The notes beneath the pieces were generated by a model, which did no database searches, was not told the origin of the DNA, and was given only the letters and a program-made list of their open reading frames with translations. The translations under genes and the position numbers were made by a program. A DNA stretch of 64,000 nt from assembly GCA_002753565.1 (NCBI GenBank), contig PEAM01000001.1:1-64000 (forward strand), written 5' to 3'. This stretch comes from Magnetococcales bacterium. Its GTDB lineage: Bacteria; Pseudomonadota; Magnetococcia; Magnetococcales; JADFYX01. Shown piece after piece: positions 60,305-64,000 of the stretch. Position 1 is the first letter of the stretch; each line of letters opens with the position of its first letter.

Positions 60305-62491
60305 ATGAGCCGAATAATCGACATGTTAAATAATATGGAAACCTTGCGCGAAGAGCAGGTTGCTCAGGAGCCGCTTTTGCCCTTATCAGAGGATAAGATC
60401 TTCTCGGATCTGGAGAAGGATCTTCCCCCCCAAAAAGCGAAGCGGTCCGTATTGGGTCGTGCCGCCGGATGGAGTCTGGTGGTCCTGTTATTAACCGGGA
60501 GCGGTGTGGCCATGGAGAGAGCCTGGCCAGGAAGGGATTATATCCCCTCGCTTTTTGGTGTCTCGACCGCTGGGGAGACTGTCTCCAACAAAGGGGTTAT
60601 CTCCATTCAAACCAGCCCCTCTTCGGTTGGGGTTTTGATTGGCGATCAGTTTGTCGGTGCAACCCCCCTCAAGTTTGATTGGCCTGCTGGTAACCATCGG
60701 TTGGCGTTGAAGCTGGTGGGATATCACGACCTGGTCACCTTTGTGAATGTGGTGGCGGGGCGTACGCAAGAGCTGGATCTCTCTCTCTTTCCCAAGACGG
60801 GGGAGAGTCAGCAGGTAACCTCCTCGGCTACGCCTGTCATTGAGCCTCCTCCGGCTGTTGCTTCACAAGCGGTTGCTCCACCCCCTGTTGTGGCAGAGGT
60901 GGTCAAGGCGCCAATGCCGGTGGTCAAAAAAGTCGTCCAGTCCAAAAAGCCCATCCAGGCCAAGCAAGAGAGCAGACCGGCGCCGGTATCGGCTGATCTT
61001 GCCTTTATTCGAGGAGAGAGCGCCCTCTCTGCTCTGCCGCCTGGTGTGAGTGATGTGGAGGTGGCCAAAGAGTTTAAATTTAACTATGCCATTCAGGTTG
61101 GTGCCTTTTTAGACCGAGACAGTGCGGTGGCTCAGGCGGTCTATTGGAAGAAAAAGGGGTACGATGCCTATATTCTGGAGTTATGGGGCATTAAAGATCC
61201 TACTCGACTCTGGCAGAGCGTTCGTATCGGACATTTTAATGATCTGGATCAGGCTCGGGCCACATCCGAAGCGTTTAAAGCCAAAGAGAAGGTGGATGGC
61301 TATGTGGCTCGGTGGGACTCCTTTGCTCCGCCGCAAGATAGCCAGGTGGCCGTAGCCAAGAGCGAGGCAGGCCCACCCGTGGCGGCCTCCAACCACAAGC
61401 AGATGGCTGCTATCCAGAAAAAACCAGTCGTTGCCAAGTCACCTGCCGCTCTTTCAGAGCCGACCCTTCAAGATGCCATAGAGCAAGAGGAGAAAGCGAT
61501 CTTGGCGGCGGCCGCCAAACAGCGTGCCGAGAGGGATCTGGCTGCCAAGGCAGAGGCGGAGAAGAGAGCCGAAATCTTTAACAAGGCTGCTAAAGAGGCA
61601 GCTGAAAAGAGAGCCGCAGCTCAGGCGAAAGCCGCCCAGGAGAGAGAGGCAAAGAGAGTAGCCGATCTGGCGAAAGCCGCCCAGGAGAGAGAGGCAAAGA
61701 GAGTAGCCGATCTGGCGAAAGCCGCCCAGGAGAGAGAGGCAAAGAGAGTGGCCGATCTGGCGAAAGCCGCCCAGGAGAGAGAGGTTGAAAGAGTCGTAGA
61801 TCTGGATCACTACGCCCAAGAGAACGGGGAGATTGAGGTGGTACCGGTAGAGCGGGAAGAGCCGCAGGTTGTGACCATGGATGCGATTGAAGAGCGGCCT
61901 GGCTCCATCGCTGTTACCGAGTCGAAATCCGATTTAAGATGGGATAAAAATTTAAAAACCAACCATGCCGATACACCGCAAAGTGCCTATCAGATGGTCC
62001 AAAAGATAGACCGGCAGGCTGATGATCTGTTTCAGCAGGCGGTTCGGCTTAAAGATCAATCAAAAATCCCTCAAGCCATCGACCTGTTAAAACAGGTGTT
62101 GAGTCTGGATGCCGGCCATGCTCGCGCCCGTCGTCGTCTGGCCCGGATCTATGTAGAGACTGGTAAGATCCGTGAAGCTCTGGAATTGCTTCGGGAGGCG
62201 GTTGCTGGTCGCAATGCCACACAGCTTAGTGAAGAAGATCCCAATCTTTCCGCTTTTCTGGCGGCCCTCTACCAACGGGAGGAGGACCACTGGCATGCGA
62301 TTGATCTCTATGAAAACCTGCTGTTACGCTATCCCAACAAAGGGGTTTGGCATATGGGTCTGGCTATCTCCCTGGAGCGGGTGAACGAGCCTTCGGATGC
62401 CCTGCGGGCCTATACGGTGGCGATTAATAGTGGCGATTTAAGCCAAAAATTACGGACCTTTGTTCAAAAGCGTATCCGAGAACTGAAATAG
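60305..62491 (+). CDS. mshN: Enlarged MshN-like protein with PEGA, SPOR, coiled coil and TPR
   Basis: A 728-residue protein. A cytoplasmic N-terminus of about 50 residues (SRIIDMLNNMETLREEQV) and one TM (about 52-70) come first. A PEGA-like domain follows (about 100-163: ISIQTSPSSVGVLIGDQFVG), then a Pro/Lys linker and a SPOR domain (about 258-340: YAIQVGAFLDRDSAVAQAV...VRIGHFNDLDQARA). A 15-residue repeat KAAQEREAKRVADLA occurs four times (about 440-500). C-terminal TPRs begin near 555. Classical MshN is mainly TM plus TPR, so the PEGA, SPOR and repeats are insertions. Confidence 0.85.
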   Translation: MSRIIDMLNNMETLREEQVAQEPLLPLSEDKIFSDLEKDLPPQKAKRSVLGRAAGWSLVVLLLTGSGVAMERAWPGRDYIPSLFGVSTAGETVSNKGVISIQTSPSSVGVLIGDQFVGATPLKFDWPAGNHRLALKLVGYHDLVTFVNVVAGRTQELDLSLFPKTGESQQVTSSATPVIEPPPAVASQAVAPPPVVAEVVKAPMPVVKKVVQSKKPIQAKQESRPAPVSADLAFIRGESALSALPPGVSDVEVAKEFKFNYAIQVGAFLDRDSAVAQAVYWKKKGYDAYILELWGIKDPTRLWQSVRIGHFNDLDQARATSEAFKAKEKVDGYVARWDSFAPPQDSQVAVAKSEAGPPVAASNHKQMAAIQKKPVVAKSPAALSEPTLQDAIEQEEKAILAAAAKQRAERDLAAKAEAEKRAEIFNKAAKEAAEKRAAAQAKAAQEREAKRVADLAKAAQEREAKRVADLAKAAQEREAKRVADLAKAAQEREVERVVDLDHYAQENGEIEVVPVEREEPQVVTMDAIEERPGSIAVTESKSDLRWDKNLKTNHADTPQSAYQMVQKIDRQADDLFQQAVRLKDQSKIPQAIDLLKQVLSLDAGHARARRRLARIYVETGKIREALELLREAVAGRNATQLSEEDPNLSAFLAALYQREEDHWHAIDLYENLLLRYPNKGVWHMGLAISLERVNEPSDALRAYTVAINSGDLSQKLRTFVQKRIRELK
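61625..61804 (+). repeat. 45-bp coding tandem repeat in mshN-like gene
   Basis: Four consecutive 45-bp units start GCGAAAGCCGCCCAGGAGAG (61625, 61670, 61715 and 61760). The first three are nearly identical. The fourth has diverged (EVERVVDLD). They encode an amphipathic Ala/Glu/Arg helix. Confidence 0.93.
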
Positions 62492-62504
62492 GCTGCCTGC
62501 CACC

Positions 62505-64000
62505 ATGGCTCCTCCCTGCCAGAAGCAGAACAGTACCCGCATGGGTGACCTGTTGGTCAAAAGCCGGGTTATCACCTCCGATCAACTTGATGAGGGGTTG
62601 AGTTATCAGGATGAGGAGGGGGTTCGGCTGGGAGAGGGGTTGATTCGACTTGGCTTTCTGACCGAAAGGGAGCTTGAGGAGCTACTGCAACGACAGGGTA
62701 GAAAAAGCCGGGTTGGGGAGCAGTTGGTCTTGGAGGGGCTGATCAGCTCGGCCCAACTTGCCGAGGCGTTGGCTGAGCAGAAGAGAAGTGGTGCCAAACT
62801 GGGGCAGACACTGGAGCGGCTGAATGTTCTGGCCGAAAAGCCCTTTCTGCTTTTTCTAGCCCAACAGCTTGGTGTCCCCTTTGTTGACCTGGGACAGTTT
62901 CCTCTGGATAGGGCTCTGGTTCAGCAGTTGCCCGAAGCCACCGCCAGGCGCTACCGGGCCATTGTGCTTTCGTCCCACCCCAACGACCTGTTGATCGGCA
63001 TGGCTGATCCTGCCGATCTTCCCGCCTATGACCAGCTGGTCAAAAGTTTGCGCACCCCCCTGCGCACCGCCCTGGTTTCTGAACGTTCCTTATTGAGGCT
63101 GTTTGACCTCTCCTATCGACGATCCGATGAGATGAGTCTGCATGTGGCCCGCCTGGAGGAGGAGGTGGGAGAGTATCGTGCCGAAAACCCCAGAGAACAA
63201 GAGGGAGAGGAGCTGGCTGACGCACCGGTGGTGCGTCTTATTGAGTCGCTTTTTGAGGATGCCGTAAGGCTTAATGCCTCGGACATTCATATCGAACCCG
63301 ATGCCAAGGTGCTGCGTATTCGCCAGCGGGTTGATGGGCTGCTGTTGGAGCAGGTGATCAAGGAGCGGCGGATTGCCCCGGCTCTGGTCTCCAAACTCAA
63401 GCTGATGGCGGGAATTGAGATTGCCGAAAAACGGCTGCCTCAAGATGGCCGTTTTCAGATGTCGGTCAAGGGGCGTCAGGTAGATGTCCGGCTCTCAACC
63501 CTGCCCATCCAAGATGGGGAGTCGGTGGTGTTGCGGCTGTTGGATCAATCTGGGGATCATCTCAACCTCGCCTTGGTGGGTATGGAGGCGGAGGTTCTGG
63601 CCCGTTTTCGGCAGCAGATCAGCCGCCCCAATGGCTTGATTTTAGTCACCGGCCCCACCGGCAGCGGAAAAACCACAACCCTCTATGGTGCGCTGAATGC
63701 CCTTAATGTGCCACAGACCAAAATCATTACGGTAGAGGAGCCGGTGGAGTATCGACTGCCCCGCATCAACCAGGTTCAGGTCCACAGCAAAATTGGCCTG
63801 ACCTACGCCACTATTTTGCGAACGGTTCTGCGTCAGGATCCGGATGTGGTGTTGGTGGGAGAGATGCGGGATCAGGAGACATCCCAGATGGCTGTTCGGG
63901 CTGCTCTGACCGGTCATCTGGTTTTTTCCAGCCTGCATACCATCAGTGCGGTCAGTACCACCATCCGACTGATTGAAATGGGGTTGGAGGGGTATGCTGT
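62505..64000 (+). CDS. mshE: MSHA assembly ATPase MshE (partial, runs off window)
   Basis: The open frame begins at the ATG at 62505 and is still open at the window end (about 498 codons seen). The N-terminus has repeated MshEN-like units (RLGEGLIRLGFLTERELEELL, then VGEQLVLEGLISSAQLAEAL and KLGQTL), which in MshE of Vibrio bind c-di-GMP. The GspE core follows: SDIHIEPD, RQRVDGLL, LPQDGRF, Walker A TGPTGSGKTTTLYGAL (about residue 382), Asp box EEPVEYRLP, Walker B DPDVVLVGEMRD and the His box SSLHT. It powers pilus extension. It lies 13 bp after the mshN-like gene. Confidence 0.93.
   Translation, partial: MAPPCQKQNSTRMGDLLVKSRVITSDQLDEGLSYQDEEGVRLGEGLIRLGFLTERELEELLQRQGRKSRVGEQLVLEGLISSAQLAEALAEQKRSGAKLGQTLERLNVLAEKPFLLFLAQQLGVPFVDLGQFPLDRALVQQLPEATARRYRAIVLSSHPNDLLIGMADPADLPAYDQLVKSLRTPLRTALVSERSLLRLFDLSYRRSDEMSLHVARLEEEVGEYRAENPREQEGEELADAPVVRLIESLFEDAVRLNASDIHIEPDAKVLRIRQRVDGLLLEQVIKERRIAPALVSKLKLMAGIEIAEKRLPQDGRFQMSVKGRQVDVRLSTLPIQDGESVVLRLLDQSGDHLNLALVGMEAEVLARFRQQISRPNGLILVTGPTGSGKTTTLYGALNALNVPQTKIITVEEPVEYRLPRINQVQVHSKIGLTYATILRTVLRQDPDVVLVGEMRDQETSQMAVRAALTGHLVFSSLHTISAVSTTIRLIEMGLEGYA

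Noticed and set aside
61625-61804. CRISPR-like regular repeats
   Set aside because: The 45-bp units are contiguous with no spacers, stay in frame and encode a helical repeat inside the mshN-like protein.

Overview
The window reads as a chromosomal segment of a sulfur-oxidising, respiratory Gram-negative proteobacterium. It has Tat-exported FccB and SoxY, a SoxYZ carrier, a dissimilatory-type ATP sulfurylase, multihaem cytochromes, an NnrS protein, beta-carbonic anhydrase and an MSHA-type pilus system. The mix of genes and the style of the interspersed repeats are reminiscent of Magnetococcia, but that is an impression from memory. No magnetosome gene, rRNA or phage gene is present, so the genus is left open.

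Layout. 1-3.2 kb: a periplasmic solute-binding protein and a hybrid sensor kinase. 3.4-6.6 kb: an atypical metallophosphatase, a four-cysteine mini-protein and a long YeiH-type transporter. 6.9-14.3 kb is the most unusual part: a receptor-like membrane protein ending in about 109 uninterrupted collagen triplets, divergent from a 1235-residue membrane protein of unknown family, followed by a convergent cNMP-binding/haemerythrin fusion. 14.5-21.6 kb: JAMM protease, WGR protein, MBL hydrolase, thiD, serA, a glycosyltransferase and unknowns. 21.9-26.4 kb: yggS, TPR/SPOR protein, proC, yggT and yggU. 26.4-29.5 kb: trxA, tRNA-Arg, a YdjM-like membrane protein, a HIT protein and tRNA-Pro. 30.3-36 kb: nnrS with an SLC13 permease, then a PilZ gene and an mshI-pilN-mshJ operon on the other strand. 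36.3-45.6 kb: purA, prfC, a PhoB/PhoR-like pair, a tail-anchored GAF protein, rdgB, sat and a Nudix hydrolase. 46-50.9 kb: sulfur oxidation (DUF302, dihaem cytochrome, fccB, NapC-type tetrahaem cytochrome, soxY, soxZ). 51.6-56.9 kb: carbonic anhydrase, a Spy-like protein, hslVU, bpt, gloA and a STAS protein. 57.2-64 kb: mshL, mshM, an enlarged mshN-like gene and mshE, which runs off the window.

How they work together (inference). Sulfide would be oxidised by FccAB. SoxYZ would carry thiosulfate sulfur, but the catalytic SoxB/AX/CD genes are not here. Sat would release ATP and sulfate from APS, and the YeiH-type protein could export sulfate or a related anion. The two msh loci would build an envelope-spanning pilus machine. 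The tandem MshEN-like N-terminus of MshE and the PilZ gene near mshJ suggest c-di-GMP control.

A family of roughly 110-260 bp non-coding, MITE-like repeats with imperfect terminal inverted repeats is scattered between genes: seven clear copies or partial copies plus two remnants. One copy carries a 69-bp internal duplication and creates a spurious N-terminal extension of a neighbouring reading frame.
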